Of a stretch of DNA of 64,000 nt, positions 8,956 through 18,095 are shown one piece after another; position 1 is the stretch's first letter, and each line of letters opens with the position of its first letter. Source of the stretch: Streptomyces sp. Ag109_O5-1 (lineage in GTDB: Bacteria > Actinomycetota > Actinomycetes > Streptomycetales > Streptomycetaceae); assembly GCF_003814875.1 (NCBI RefSeq), contig NZ_RKQF01000001.1, forward strand, positions 7,006,001-7,070,000, given 5' to 3'. The translations under genes and the position numbers were made by a program. The notes beneath the pieces were generated by a model. The model was given only the letters and a program-made list of their open reading frames with translations. It did not search any database and was not told the origin of the DNA.

Positions 8956-9789
8956 CTAGGGCAGCTCGAACCCCGGATCCATACCGCCGAGCGCGCTCGT
9001 GCACAGACAGTCCCGTGCCGTGTTCTCCGGCAGGGCCGCCACCGCGTCGAACAGCACACCCCGCAGCCGGTCCACGTTCGCCGCGAACACCTGGAGCACC
9101 TCGTCGTGCGAGACGCCCTCGCCGCTCTCGGCACCCGCGTCCAGGTCGGTGACCAGCGTCAACGACGTGTAGCAGAGCTCCAGTTCGCGGGCGAGCGCCG
9201 CCTCCGGGTGACCGGTCATGCCCACCACGGACCAGCCCTGCGCCCGGTGCCACAGCGATTCGGCGCGGGTCGAGAAGCGCGGCCCCTCGATCACGACCAG
9301 GGTGCCCCCGTCCACCGGCTCCCAGTCCCGGCCGCGGGCCGCCTTGAGCGCCGCGGCCCGCCCGGCGGGGCAGTAGGGGTCGGCCAGGGACACGTGCACC
9401 ACGTTCGGCACGGCGCCGTCGGGCAGCGGGAGCCCGTCGAAGTACGACTGGGCCCGGGACTTCGTACGGTCCACCAGCTGGTCCGGCACGAGCAGCGTGC
9501 CCGGACCGTACTCGGGGCGCAGCCCGCCCACCGCGCACGGGCCGAGCACCTGGCGCACGCCGACGGAGCGCAGCGCCCAGAGGTTGGCCCGGTAGTTGAT
9601 GCGGTGCGGCGGCAGATGGTGGCCGCGACCGTGACGGGGCAGGAAGGCGACCCGGCGGCCGGCGATCTCGCCGAGGAAGAGGGAATCGCTGGGCGGCCCG
9701 TAAGGGGTGTCGACCTGGACCTCGGTCACCTCGTCGAGGAACGAGTAGAAGCCGGAGCCGCCGATTACGCCGATCTCTGCGTTCACCAT
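8956..9789 (-). CDS. mtnP: 5'-methylthioadenosine phosphorylase
   Basis: This enzyme of purine and methionine salvage splits 5'-methylthioadenosine with phosphate into adenine and methylthioribose-1-phosphate. The 277-residue protein begins VNAEIGVIGGSGFYSF, the purine nucleoside phosphorylase family 2 signature. It also contains RHGRGHHLPPHRINYRAN and VVGMTGHPEAALAREL. The ATG at 9789 is chosen because the conserved fold starts there. A -10-like TAGTGT (9797-9802) lies 7 bases upstream with no ribosome site, so the mRNA is probably leaderless. Confidence 0.92.
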   Translation of the reverse strand: MVNAEIGVIGGSGFYSFLDEVTEVQVDTPYGPPSDSLFLGEIAGRRVAFLPRHGRGHHLPPHRINYRANLWALRSVGVRQVLGPCAVGGLRPEYGPGTLLVPDQLVDRTKSRAQSYFDGLPLPDGAVPNVVHVSLADPYCPAGRAAALKAARGRDWEPVDGGTLVVIEGPRFSTRAESLWHRAQGWSVVGMTGHPEAALARELELCYTSLTLVTDLDAGAESGEGVSHDEVLQVFAANVDRLRGVLFDAVAALPENTARDCLCTSALGGMDPGFELP

Positions 9790-9848
9790 GCTCAGCACAC
9801 TAGCTGGCCGCCCGAGCGCGCAGGAGCCGATGCCGGGGAACACCTCGT

Positions 9849-9874
9849 ACCCCGCCGTCGGGCGACGGCGGGGT
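9849..9874 (-). terminator. Terminator after the FmdB gene
   Basis: ACCCCGCCGTC and GACGGCGGGGT form a perfect 11-bp stem with a GGGC loop. It lies 15 bases past the stop of the FmdB-family gene and separates it from mtnP. Confidence 0.7.
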
Positions 9875-9889
9875 CCGGGAGGAGGAGTT

Positions 9890-10225
9890 TCAGGCGGCGG
9901 AGCTGCTGGCCGAGCCGGACGACGAAGATGACGACGTCGAGGACGACGACTTCGAGTCGGACGAGGCGGAGCCCGACGAGGACGACGTCTTCGAGTCCGA
10001 CGACGTGGAGCCCGACGACTTCGACGCGGGGCTGCTGCTCGACGAGGAGCCGCGGCTGTCGTTGCGGTAGAAGCCAGAGCCCTTGAAGACAATGCCGACC
10101 GCGGAGAACACCTTCTTCAGGCGGCCACCGCAGTTGGGGCACTCGGTCAGGGCGTCGTCGGTGAACTTCTGCACCGCCTCGAGGCCCTCGCCGCACTCGG
10201 TGCACTGGTACTGGTAGGTCGGCAC
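9890..10225 (-). CDS. FmdB zinc-ribbon protein, Ruc-like chaperone candidate
   Basis: This 111-residue protein has an N-terminal FmdB zinc ribbon and a long disordered tail. The ribbon holds two cysteine pairs, CTEC and CPNC, which probably bind Zn. The Ser/Lys/Asp-rich tail of about 50 residues is low complexity. Its relative in Mycobacterium tuberculosis (Rv0991c, Ruc) is a redox-regulated chaperone of the HrcA regulon, with a zinc ribbon and disordered tail. Here a CIRCE element lies just upstream, supporting the same role. The GTG start at 10225 is preceded by AGGAGG. Chaperone activity is inferred from this parallel and not shown directly. Confidence 0.85.
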   Translation of the reverse strand: MPTYQYQCTECGEGLEAVQKFTDDALTECPNCGGRLKKVFSAVGIVFKGSGFYRNDSRGSSSSSSPASKSSGSTSSDSKTSSSSGSASSDSKSSSSTSSSSSSGSASSSAA

Positions 10226-10235
10226 TGTCTTCCTC

Positions 10236-10262
10236 CTGGCACTCTCACTCGATGAGTGCTAA
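10236..10262 (-). promoter_or_regulatory. CIRCE element (HrcA operator)
   Basis: Read on the minus strand, the site is TTAGCACTC, nine bases, then GAGTGCCAG. The first half matches the CIRCE half-site exactly; the second differs at two bases from GAGTGCTAA. It lies 10 bases upstream of the FmdB start codon, probably in the 5' leader, just downstream of a TATGGAT -10-like box. CIRCE is the operator of the heat-shock repressor HrcA. Confidence 0.85.
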
Positions 10263-10292
10263 CGACGATCCATAGTGACGTATTCCGGGGGA

Positions 10293-11585
10293 TCAGTCCA
10301 CCGTCACCGGCACTCGGTGACCGACGCCACGTGCGACGGTACGGTTCCGGGGCCGGGTGAGCAGCCGTGAACGCAGCGCGAAGAGGGTCACCAGGGCGAG
10401 CAGGGTGCCGGCCATCGGCACCAGGAACCCGGCACCGCCCCCCAGGCGGTCCTCCAGCTGTCCGGCGACGGTCACCGCGGCCGCCTGGCCGAGCGCCACC
10501 GCGCCGGTCAGCCAGGTGAACGCCTCCGTGCGGGAGCCGGCCGGGACCAGGCTCTCGACCAGCGTGTAGCCGGTGATCAGCGCGGGCGCGATGCACATGC
10601 CGACCAGCAGACCGAGGCCGGCCAGGACGAGCACCGAGTGGGACGTCCACAGCGCCGACGCGGTCAGCGCGAGCGCCGTGTAGCCGACGAGCAGGCGCCG
10701 GTGCGGGGCGGCCTTCCAGACGATCGCGCCGCAGACGATGCCGGAGAGCATGTTCCCCGCGGCGAAGGTGCCGTACAGGACGCCGTTCAGGCCGGGCTCG
10801 CCGATCGACTCGGTGAACGCCGCGAGGGAGACCTGCATACCGCCGAAGACGGACCCGATGCCCAGGAAGGCCACGACCAGCACCCGCACGCCGGGGACAC
10901 GGAGCGCGGAGGCGTGCTGCACGCGCGCGTGGCCGGTGCCGGACACCTGCGGCTGGGTGCTCTTCCGCGCGGCGAACAGCAGGCCGCCGACCAGAGTCAG
11001 CGCGGCCTCCGTGACCAGGCCCGCGGCCGGTGCGACGGTGGTGCACAGGGCGGTCGCGAGCAGCGGGCCGAAGACGAAGGTGAGCTCGTCCGTGACGGAC
11101 TCGAAGGCGGCCGCGGTGGACATCAGGGGCGAGTCCTGGAGCTTGACGCCCCAGCGGGCGCGCACCATGGGGCCGATCTGCGGCACCGAGGCGCCGGTCG
11201 GCACGGCCGCCGCGAACAGTGCCCACAGGGGTGCGTGCGCCAGCGCGAGCGCCGTCAGACCGAGGCCCGACAGCGTGTGCACGAGGACTCCGGGGATCAG
11301 CACCGCGCGCTGCCCGTAGCGGTCGGCGAGACGGCCGCTGTAGGGCGCGAACAGCGCCATGGAGACGCCGGTGACCGCCGCGGCGGCGCCCGCGGCGCCG
11401 TACGAGCCGGTGGTGTGCTGCACGAGCAGCACGATGGAGATGGTGAGCATCGCGAACGGCTGGCGCGCCGCGAAACCGGGGAGCAGGAACGTCAAGGCGC
11501 CGCGGGTGCGCAGCAGCTGTCCGTATCCCGGGCGGGGCGGCGCCGCCGGGTTCTCCGACGGCTCGGTGGTGACCGTGGACTCCAC
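10293..11585 (-). CDS. MFS transporter
   Basis: This 430-residue transporter of the major facilitator superfamily has about 12 helices. The loop between helices 2 and 3 carries the family motif GRLADRYGQR. The GTG at 11585 is preferred because an AAAGG site lies upstream and the membrane domain begins about 30 residues later. The longer frame adds Arg-rich, non-conserved residues. The sequence does not reveal the substrate; drug or metabolite efflux is the default guess. It ends 31 bases from the CIRCE element and is not obviously co-transcribed with its neighbours. Confidence 0.85.
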   Translation of the reverse strand: MESTVTTEPSENPAAPPRPGYGQLLRTRGALTFLLPGFAARQPFAMLTISIVLLVQHTTGSYGAAGAAAAVTGVSMALFAPYSGRLADRYGQRAVLIPGVLVHTLSGLGLTALALAHAPLWALFAAAVPTGASVPQIGPMVRARWGVKLQDSPLMSTAAAFESVTDELTFVFGPLLATALCTTVAPAAGLVTEAALTLVGGLLFAARKSTQPQVSGTGHARVQHASALRVPGVRVLVVAFLGIGSVFGGMQVSLAAFTESIGEPGLNGVLYGTFAAGNMLSGIVCGAIVWKAAPHRRLLVGYTALALTASALWTSHSVLVLAGLGLLVGMCIAPALITGYTLVESLVPAGSRTEAFTWLTGAVALGQAAAVTVAGQLEDRLGGGAGFLVPMAGTLLALVTLFALRSRLLTRPRNRTVARGVGHRVPVTVD

Positions 11586-11874
11586 GGCCCGTGCCTTTCT
11601 GCCGCCTGGTAGCGCGCCCGTGCGGGGGCGCCGAGAGCTGTCCTCTTGCGCGGAACTGCGGTAGATACCGGCGCCCACTGCGAGGAGTGATCCGGCCGCC
11701 ATACGGTCGCGCCAGCTCTGCGTCAGGCAGAGTTGGTTCGATCAGGGTGCTTTCATCGTACAGGCGGCAAGGCCTTGTCCACCTGTGAAAACGGGCACCA
11801 CGGGGTCCGTTCGCCTGGGATTGAGGGTGGTGTGAACCCCCCGAAACACGCCCTTAACGCGCGTTCGTGGTCGG

Positions 11875-13368
11875 CTAACGCGTGTTCGCGCCCAGCCAGC
11901 CCGCCAGCTTGCCGCCGTGCCCGACCGCGCGCAGGCGCCGTTCCGCCGCGTCCCGCACCGGGTCGGTGGCGACCACGAGGAGTTCGTCCCCGAGGCGCAG
12001 CACCGTCGTGGGCAGCGGGACAAACGATTTTCCTTCGCGGACGACCAGGGTGACGGCGGCCCCGGCAGGCAGCCGCAGCTCGTTGACCTCGACGCCGTGC
12101 ATCCGTGAGCCCTCGGGGATCGAGACGGACAGCAGATGTCCGCGCAGCCGCTCCAGGGGCGCGGACTCGATGCCGAGGTCGGCGGCCTCCGGGCCCTCGC
12201 CGAGCCGCAGCTTGCCTGCCAGCCAGGGCAGCGTCGGCCCCTGGACGAGGGTGTAGACGACGACCAGGACGAAGACGATGTTGAAGATGCGGTGGCTGGT
12301 GTCGACGCCGTTCACCATCGGGATCGTCGCCAGGATGATGGGGACGGCGCCGCGCAGTCCGGCCCAGGACATCAGGGTCTGCTCCCCCCAGGGCACCCGG
12401 AACGGCGCGAGACTGACGATCACGCTCAGCGGCCGCGCCACCATGGTGAGCACCAGCCCGATGATCAGGGCGGGCAGGAAGTCGTCGCCGAGCTCGTGCG
12501 GGGTGACCAGCAGGCCGAGCAGTACGAACATGCCGATCTGGGCGATCCAGCCGAGTCCCTCGGCGAAGCCGCGCGTGGCGGGCCAGTGCGGCAGCTTGGC
12601 GTTGCCGAGCACCATGGAGGCGAGGTAGACCGCGAGGAAGCCGCTGCCGTGCGCGAGCGCGCCGGCGGCGTAGGCCGTGACCGCGATGGCCATCACGGCG
12701 ATCGGGTAGAGGCCGGAGGCGGGCAGGGCGACGTGCCTGAGGCCCCAGGCGCCGAGCCAGCCGACCGCGAGGCCGATGGCCGCGCCGATGGCCAGTTCCG
12801 TGGCTATCTCGCCCAGCAGCACGTACCAGTGCTCGACCGGTCCCGCCGTGGAGAAGGCGACGACCAGGATGACCACCGGGGCGTCGTTGAAGCCGGACTC
12901 CGCTTCCAGCGTGCCCGTCACGCGCGCGGGCAGGGGGATGCGCCGCAGCACCGAGAACACCGCCGCCGCGTCCGTCGAGGACACCACCGCTCCGATGATG
13001 AGCGCCTGCCGCCATTCCAGCCCGACGAGATAGTGCGCGCCCGCCGCGGTGACGCCGACGCTCACGCCGACCCCGACGAGGGCCAGCATGGAGGCCGACG
13101 CCAGGACGGGTTCGACCTCCTTCCACTTCGTGCCGAGGCCGCCCTCGGCCAGGATCACGACCAGGGCCGCGTACCCGATGACCTGGGTCAGCTCGGCGTT
13201 GCTGAAGTGGATGTTCCCGATGCCGTCCTGGCCCATGAGGACGCCGATCCCCAGGTAGACGAGCAGGCTGGGGAGCCCGCTGCGCGAGGAGATCCGGACC
13301 GCCGCGACGGCGACGAGCAGGACCAGGGAGCACACGAGCAGGAGCTGGTTGAGGTGGTGGACGGTCAG
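11875..13368 (-). CDS. Potassium/proton antiporter (CPA1, NhaP2-like)
   Basis: This cation:proton antiporter has a hydrophobic N-terminal domain of about 12 helices and a C-terminal cytoplasmic RCK/TrkA_C domain. The membrane part contains LVYLGIGVLMGQDGIG, ALVVILAEGGLGTKW and SSTDAAAVFSVLR, the last with the Asp pair region expected of CPA antiporters. The TrkA_C part contains RLPAGAAVTLVVREG and LRLGDELLVVATD. An in-frame GTG exists at 13335. A CTG at 13368 is better: AAGGAAGGG sits 8 bases upstream and it adds 11 residues (LTVHHLNQLLL) that complete the first helix. It probably maintains K+ and pH balance. Confidence 0.88.
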   Translation of the reverse strand: MTVHHLNQLLLVCSLVLLVAVAAVRISSRSGLPSLLVYLGIGVLMGQDGIGNIHFSNAELTQVIGYAALVVILAEGGLGTKWKEVEPVLASASMLALVGVGVSVGVTAAGAHYLVGLEWRQALIIGAVVSSTDAAAVFSVLRRIPLPARVTGTLEAESGFNDAPVVILVVAFSTAGPVEHWYVLLGEIATELAIGAAIGLAVGWLGAWGLRHVALPASGLYPIAVMAIAVTAYAAGALAHGSGFLAVYLASMVLGNAKLPHWPATRGFAEGLGWIAQIGMFVLLGLLVTPHELGDDFLPALIIGLVLTMVARPLSVIVSLAPFRVPWGEQTLMSWAGLRGAVPIILATIPMVNGVDTSHRIFNIVFVLVVVYTLVQGPTLPWLAGKLRLGEGPEAADLGIESAPLERLRGHLLSVSIPEGSRMHGVEVNELRLPAGAAVTLVVREGKSFVPLPTTVLRLGDELLVVATDPVRDAAERRLRAVGHGGKLAGWLGANTR

Positions 13369-13628
13369 CGGCGGTTCCCTTCCTTGGCTCCCGCGCGGGC
13401 GGCGCGGAAGCTCACGTACACAAGACCCGAGGATGCGGCACTCCGCACCCTAGTTACTTCGTTACCTTACCTAACTCTTGACGCTTTCTTGACGCTTCCC
13501 CAGGCAAGATCGAACGTCCGTGCTCGCCGGTTCCCGACTCCGCGTCAAGTGGCTCGGGGCCCTGCGCCTATGGTTGCTCCAGCACTCCAGGACCGCCTGC
13601 CGCTCGCGTTAGGACAGCAAGGACAGCG

Positions 13629-16397
13629 ATGCCCCCCAACACCACCGCCACAACGGGTGACAAGCCCGGCAAGTCCGGCAGGAAGAAGGGGCGCAAAGCC
13701 CGTCTGATCGTGCTGGTGCTCGTCCTGGCCATCATCGGAGGCATCGCCTACGGGGCTTACTGGTCGATCAGCACGGTTCGCGCGTCCTTCCCGCAGACCA
13801 AGGGTTCGATCACGATCAAGGGCCTCTCCGGGCCCGTCACCGTGAAGCGCGACGGCTACGGGATCCCGCAGATCTACGCCTCGACCGACGAGGACCTGTT
13901 CATGGCGCAGGGCTACGTCCAGGCGCAGGACCGGTTCTACGAGATGGACGTGCGCCGCCACATGACCTCCGGGCGCCTGTCGGAGATGTTCGGCAAGGGC
14001 CAGGTGAAGAACGACGAGTTCCTGCGCACCCTGGGCTGGGACCGGGTGGCGAAGAAGGAGTACGACACCAAGCTGTCGGCCGCCACGAAGAAGTACCTCC
14101 AGGCCTACTCCGAGGGAGTCAACGCCTACCTCGCGGGCAAGGACGCCGAGGACATCTCCCTGGAGTACGCGGCCCTGGGGTTCGTCAACGACTACAAGCC
14201 CGAGCAGTGGACCCCCGTCGACTCGGTCTCCTGGCTGAAGGCGATGGCCTGGGACCTGCGCGGCAACATGCAGGACGAGATCGACCGCGCCCTGATGACC
14301 AGCCGCCTGTCCGCGCAGCAGATCAAGGACCTCTACCCGGACTACCCGTACAGCCGCAACAAGGCGATCGTCCAGGAGGGCCAGTACGACGGGCTCACCA
14401 AGACGTTCCAGCAGAGCGGCTCCGGCTCCACGAGCGGCTCCGCGACCTCGACGGGCACCAGCGGCTCCTCGACCTCGTCGTCCACCGGTTCGGCGCTCAC
14501 GAGCCAGCTGGCGGGCCTCTACAACGTCCTGGACGACGTCCCCACGGCCGTCGGCGTGAACGGCCAGGGCATCGGCTCCAACTCCTGGGTCGTCAGGGGG
14601 GACCACACCATCAGCGGCAAGCCGCTGCTCGCCAACGACCCGCACCTGTCGGCCTCGCTGCCGTCCGTCTGGTACCAGATGGGCCTGCACTGCACCACGG
14701 TCTCCAGCAAGTGCCAGTACGACGTCACGGGCTACACCTTCGCGGGCATGCCGGGCGTCATAATCGGCCACAACGCGGACATCGCCTGGGGCATGACCAA
14801 CTCCGGCGTCGACGTCACCGACCTCTACCTGGAGAAGCTCTCCGGCGACGGCTACCTGTACGACGGCAAGGTGAAGCCCTTCACGACCCGTGAGGAGACC
14901 ATCAAGGTCGCCGGCGGCACGTCCAAGAAGATCGTCGTGCGGCAGACCGCCGACGGCATGCCCCTGCTGTCCGACCGCGACGACGAACTCGTCCAGGTCG
15001 GCAAGAAGGCCACCGTGAACACCGCCGCACCCGACCGCGGCGACGGCTACGGCATCGCCCTGAGGTGGACCGCCCTCGACGCCGGCACCACCATGGACGC
15101 CGTCTTCGCCATCGACAAGGCGGCCGACTGGAGCGAATTCCGTGACAGCGCCGCCCAGTTCGACGTGCCCTCGCAGAATTTGATCTACGCCGACACCAAG
15201 AACAACATCGGCTACACCCTCCCGGGCAAGATCCCCACGCGCGCGTCGGGCGACGACGGTTCGATCCCGGCACCGGGCTGGGACTCCAAGTACAAGTGGA
15301 CCGGCTTCATCAAGCAGGACGAACTGCCCTACGAGTACGACCCGAAGCGCGGCTACATCGTCACCGCCAACCAGGCCGTGGTCGACAAGGACAAGTACCC
15401 CTACACGCTCACCACGGACTGGGGCTACGGCACCCGCAGCCAGCGCATCACCGACCTGATCGAGTCGAAGATCAAGGACGGCGGCAAGATCTCCACCGAC
15501 GACATGCGCCAGATGCAGATGGACAACAGCAGCGAGATCGCCAAGCTGCTGGTGCCCAAGCTGCTGAAGATCAACCTCGACGACAAGGACGTCCGCGAGG
15601 CGCAGAAGCTCCTGGAGGGCTGGGACTACACCCAGGACTCCGACTCCGCGGCGGCCGCCTACTTCAACGCGGTCTGGCGCAACATCCTCAAGCTCGCCTT
15701 CGGCAACAAGCTGCCCAAGGAGCTGCGGGTCAAGGGCCAGTGCCTGTGGGTCGACAAGATCGACAGCACCGGTCCGGTCGACGACGACACCAAGGTGCGC
15801 GAGTGCGGCGAGCGCGACGCCGACCAGGCCCAGCCGGACGGCGGCGACCGCTGGTTCGAGGTGGTCCGCAACCTCATGAACCAGCCGAACAGCGACTGGT
15901 GGAAGACGCCGGCCGGAGTGGGCGACCGCAACAAGGCCGACAACATGAACGACCTGTTCAAGCGCGCCATGGTCGACGCCCGCTGGGAGCTGACCGCCAA
16001 GCTCGGCAAGGACATCGACACCTGGAGCTGGGGCCGGCTGCACCGCCTGTTCCTGAAGAACCAGACCCTCGGCACCGACGGCCCGAGCATCCTCCAGTAC
16101 GTCCTCAACCGCGGCCCCTGGAAGCTCAGCGGCGGCGAGGCCACGGTCAACGCGACCGGCTGGAACGCGGCCGGCGGCTACGGCGTCGTCTGGGTCCCCT
16201 CCATGCGGATGGTCGTCAACCTCGACGACCTCGACAAATCCAAGTGGATCAACCTCACCGGAGCCTCCGGCCACGCCTTCAGCTCCCACTACACCGACCA
16301 GACGGGCAAGTGGGCCGACGGCGAACTGCTCCCGTGGTCGTTCACGGACAAGGCGGTCGACAGCAGCACCAGTGACACGCTCGTCCTCAAGCCCTGA
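13629..16397 (+). CDS. Penicillin acylase family Ntn hydrolase
   Basis: This 922-residue extracytoplasmic enzyme is of the penicillin acylase/quorum-quenching acylase family, which hydrolyses amide bonds of acylated substrates. A Lys/Arg-rich start and one helix (residues ~24-45, LIVLVLVLAIIGGIAYGAYW) anchor or export it. The alpha-chain region contains VKRDGYGIPQIYA. A Ser/Thr/Gly linker (about 260-295) leads to the self-cleavage site. Ser317 in GSNSWVV is the expected N-terminal nucleophile of the beta chain, followed by LLANDPHL. The ATG at 13629 has AGGACAGCG upstream. It may act on N-acyl homoserine lactones, lipopeptides or beta-lactams; the substrate is unresolved. Confidence 0.9.
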   Translation: MPPNTTATTGDKPGKSGRKKGRKARLIVLVLVLAIIGGIAYGAYWSISTVRASFPQTKGSITIKGLSGPVTVKRDGYGIPQIYASTDEDLFMAQGYVQAQDRFYEMDVRRHMTSGRLSEMFGKGQVKNDEFLRTLGWDRVAKKEYDTKLSAATKKYLQAYSEGVNAYLAGKDAEDISLEYAALGFVNDYKPEQWTPVDSVSWLKAMAWDLRGNMQDEIDRALMTSRLSAQQIKDLYPDYPYSRNKAIVQEGQYDGLTKTFQQSGSGSTSGSATSTGTSGSSTSSSTGSALTSQLAGLYNVLDDVPTAVGVNGQGIGSNSWVVRGDHTISGKPLLANDPHLSASLPSVWYQMGLHCTTVSSKCQYDVTGYTFAGMPGVIIGHNADIAWGMTNSGVDVTDLYLEKLSGDGYLYDGKVKPFTTREETIKVAGGTSKKIVVRQTADGMPLLSDRDDELVQVGKKATVNTAAPDRGDGYGIALRWTALDAGTTMDAVFAIDKAADWSEFRDSAAQFDVPSQNLIYADTKNNIGYTLPGKIPTRASGDDGSIPAPGWDSKYKWTGFIKQDELPYEYDPKRGYIVTANQAVVDKDKYPYTLTTDWGYGTRSQRITDLIESKIKDGGKISTDDMRQMQMDNSSEIAKLLVPKLLKINLDDKDVREAQKLLEGWDYTQDSDSAAAAYFNAVWRNILKLAFGNKLPKELRVKGQCLWVDKIDSTGPVDDDTKVRECGERDADQAQPDGGDRWFEVVRNLMNQPNSDWWKTPAGVGDRNKADNMNDLFKRAMVDARWELTAKLGKDIDTWSWGRLHRLFLKNQTLGTDGPSILQYVLNRGPWKLSGGEATVNATGWNAAGGYGVVWVPSMRMVVNLDDLDKSKWINLTGASGHAFSSHYTDQTGKWADGELLPWSFTDKAVDSSTSDTLVLKP

Positions 16398-16418
16398 GCC
16401 CGCTGACCGTACGCTCTT

Positions 16419-16454
16419 GAAACGGCCCTCCACGCGCGCGTGGAGGGCCGTTTC
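16419..16454. terminator. Bidirectional terminator
   Basis: GAAACGGCCCTCCACGCG is followed immediately by its perfect 18-bp reverse complement. It lies between two convergent genes and can serve both. Confidence 0.85.
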
Positions 16455-16468
16455 GCACGAGGGCCGGA

Positions 16469-17089
16469 TCAGGGACCCGCGAACCGCCGCGCGCCCGACG
16501 GCGTCACCACCGCCTGGACCGGCCGGTCGTGTTCCTCCGCGGGCACGTGCTCGACGATCTCCGTGTCGTACAGCAGCACCACGAGCGCCGGGTGCGTACC
16601 CGCGCGCTCCAGGCGGGCCAACACGCGGTCGTACGACCCTCCGCCGCGCCCCAGGCGCATCCCGCGCGCGTCCACCGCGAGCCCGGGCAGCAGTACGACG
16701 TCGGCGCGGAGCACGGCGTCCGGCCCGAGACGTTCACCCGAGGGTTCGAACAGCGCCATCTTGCCGCCGTGTTGGACGCGCGCGAGGGATCCCTCCCCGG
16801 CGTAGGCGCCCCAGTCCAGGTCGTTGTCCGGCAGCAGCGCGGGGAGCAGGACGCGTACCCCCCGCGTGAGCAGGGCATCCAGCAGCACCAGCGTGCCCGG
16901 CTCGTTCTCGACGGAGACGTACGCCGCCACCGTGCGGGCCCCCGCCAGCTCGGGAAGCTCCAGTGCGTGCCCGGCCAGTGCGTCGGCCGCCTCCCTGACG
17001 ACATCCGTCGTCAACCTGTTCCTCACCCCGAGGAACGCTCGCCGCAACATTCGCTTGTCACCCTCGGCCTCGGATCCACCGTGCTCCAC
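16469..17089 (-). CDS. 5-formyltetrahydrofolate cyclo-ligase
   Basis: This enzyme converts 5-formyl-THF to 5,10-methenyl-THF with ATP and returns folate to the one-carbon pool. The 206 residues contain AAYVSVENEPGT, LLPGLAVDARGMRLGRGGGSYDR (quoted in part by its key GRGGGSYDR loop) and a C-terminal EHDRPVQAVVTP, all family hallmarks. The GTG at 17089 is preferred over 17113 because GGGAG lies 6 bases upstream. It is divergent from galU, as in other actinobacteria. Confidence 0.92.
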   Translation of the reverse strand: MEHGGSEAEGDKRMLRRAFLGVRNRLTTDVVREAADALAGHALELPELAGARTVAAYVSVENEPGTLVLLDALLTRGVRVLLPALLPDNDLDWGAYAGEGSLARVQHGGKMALFEPSGERLGPDAVLRADVVLLPGLAVDARGMRLGRGGGSYDRVLARLERAGTHPALVVLLYDTEIVEHVPAEEHDRPVQAVVTPSGARRFAGP

Positions 17090-17183
17090 AGGTCGCTCCC
17101 GCGCCCTTCTCAATCAGCTCATATGAGTGCCTATTAACCGGAGCCTCAGATTCTTCACAAAGGCACCGGATAAGGTTACGGAC

Positions 17184-18095
17184 ATGACTCAGTCGCACCC
17201 CAGGATCAGCAAGGCTGTCATTCCCGCGGCCGGCCTCGGCACCCGGTTCCTGCCGGCCACCAAGGCCACTCCCAAGGAGATGCTGCCGGTCGTCGACAAG
17301 CCGGCGATCCAGTACGTGGTCGAGGAGGCCGTGTCGGCGGGGCTCGACGACGTCCTCATGATCACCGGACGCAACAAGCGTCCCCTGGAAGACCACTTCG
17401 ACCGCAACTACGAGCTGGAATCGGCGCTCCAGAAGAAGGGCGACGCCCACCGGCTCGCCAAGGTCCAGGAGTCCAGCGACCTGGCCACCATGCACTACGT
17501 GCGCCAGGGCGACCCCAGGGGCCTCGGCCACGCCGTGCTCTGCGCGGCCCCGCACGTCGGCCACGAGCCCTTCGCCGTCCTGCTCGGCGACGACCTGATC
17601 GACCCGCGCGACCCGCTGCTCCAGCGCATGATCGAGGTCCAGGAGCAGCACGGCGGCAGCGTGATCGCGCTCATGGAGGTCGCCCCCGAGCAGATCCACC
17701 TCTACGGCTCCGCGGCCGTGGAGACCACCGCCGACGGCGACGTCGTCAAGGTGACCGGCCTGGTCGAGAAGCCCGACGCGGCGGACGCCCCGTCCCACTA
17801 CGCCGTCATCGGCCGCTACGTCCTCGACCCGCACGTCTTCGACATACTGCGGCGCACCGAGCCGGGCCGCGGCGGCGAGATCCAGCTCACCGACGCCCTC
17901 CAGCAGCTCGCCCAGGACGAGAAGGTCGGCGGCCCCGTGCACGGCGTCGTCTTCAAGGGCCGCCGCTATGACACCGGCGACCGCGGCGACTATCTGCGTG
18001 CCATTGTCAGGCTCGCGTGCGAACGTGAAGACCTGGGCCCGGACTTCCGGACCTGGCTTCGCAGTTACGTAGCCGAGGAGATGCAGCAGAGTTGA
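17184..18095 (+). CDS. galU: UTP-glucose-1-phosphate uridylyltransferase
   Basis: GalU makes UDP-glucose from UTP and glucose-1-phosphate for cell-wall and sugar-nucleotide pathways. The 303 residues begin with the nucleotidyltransferase signature AAGLGTRFLPATKATPKEML and contain VLLGDDLID and LVEKPDAADAPS. The ATG at 17184 is chosen because the fold begins about ten residues later. The -10-like TAAGGT at 17171-17176, 7 bases before the ATG, suggests a leaderless mRNA. It is the first gene of the galU-moeA stretch, and its TGA overlaps the moeA TTG. Confidence 0.95.
   Translation: MTQSHPRISKAVIPAAGLGTRFLPATKATPKEMLPVVDKPAIQYVVEEAVSAGLDDVLMITGRNKRPLEDHFDRNYELESALQKKGDAHRLAKVQESSDLATMHYVRQGDPRGLGHAVLCAAPHVGHEPFAVLLGDDLIDPRDPLLQRMIEVQEQHGGSVIALMEVAPEQIHLYGSAAVETTADGDVVKVTGLVEKPDAADAPSHYAVIGRYVLDPHVFDILRRTEPGRGGEIQLTDALQQLAQDEKVGGPVHGVVFKGRRYDTGDRGDYLRAIVRLACEREDLGPDFRTWLRSYVAEEMQQS

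Noticed and set aside
13465..13474. Iron-box-like half site (TTAGGTAAGG on the minus strand)
   Set aside because: Only one half resembles the DmdR/IdeR consensus TTAGGTTAGG; the second half does not, and neither neighbour is an iron gene.
13545..16433. 962-residue minus-strand open frame opposite the penicillin acylase
   Set aside because: It is a GC-driven shadow of the acylase gene, with Val/Leu/Gly-rich repetitive composition and no domain. Similar long antisense frames at 29443-32103, 35781-38474 and 46904-50278 were rejected for the same reason.
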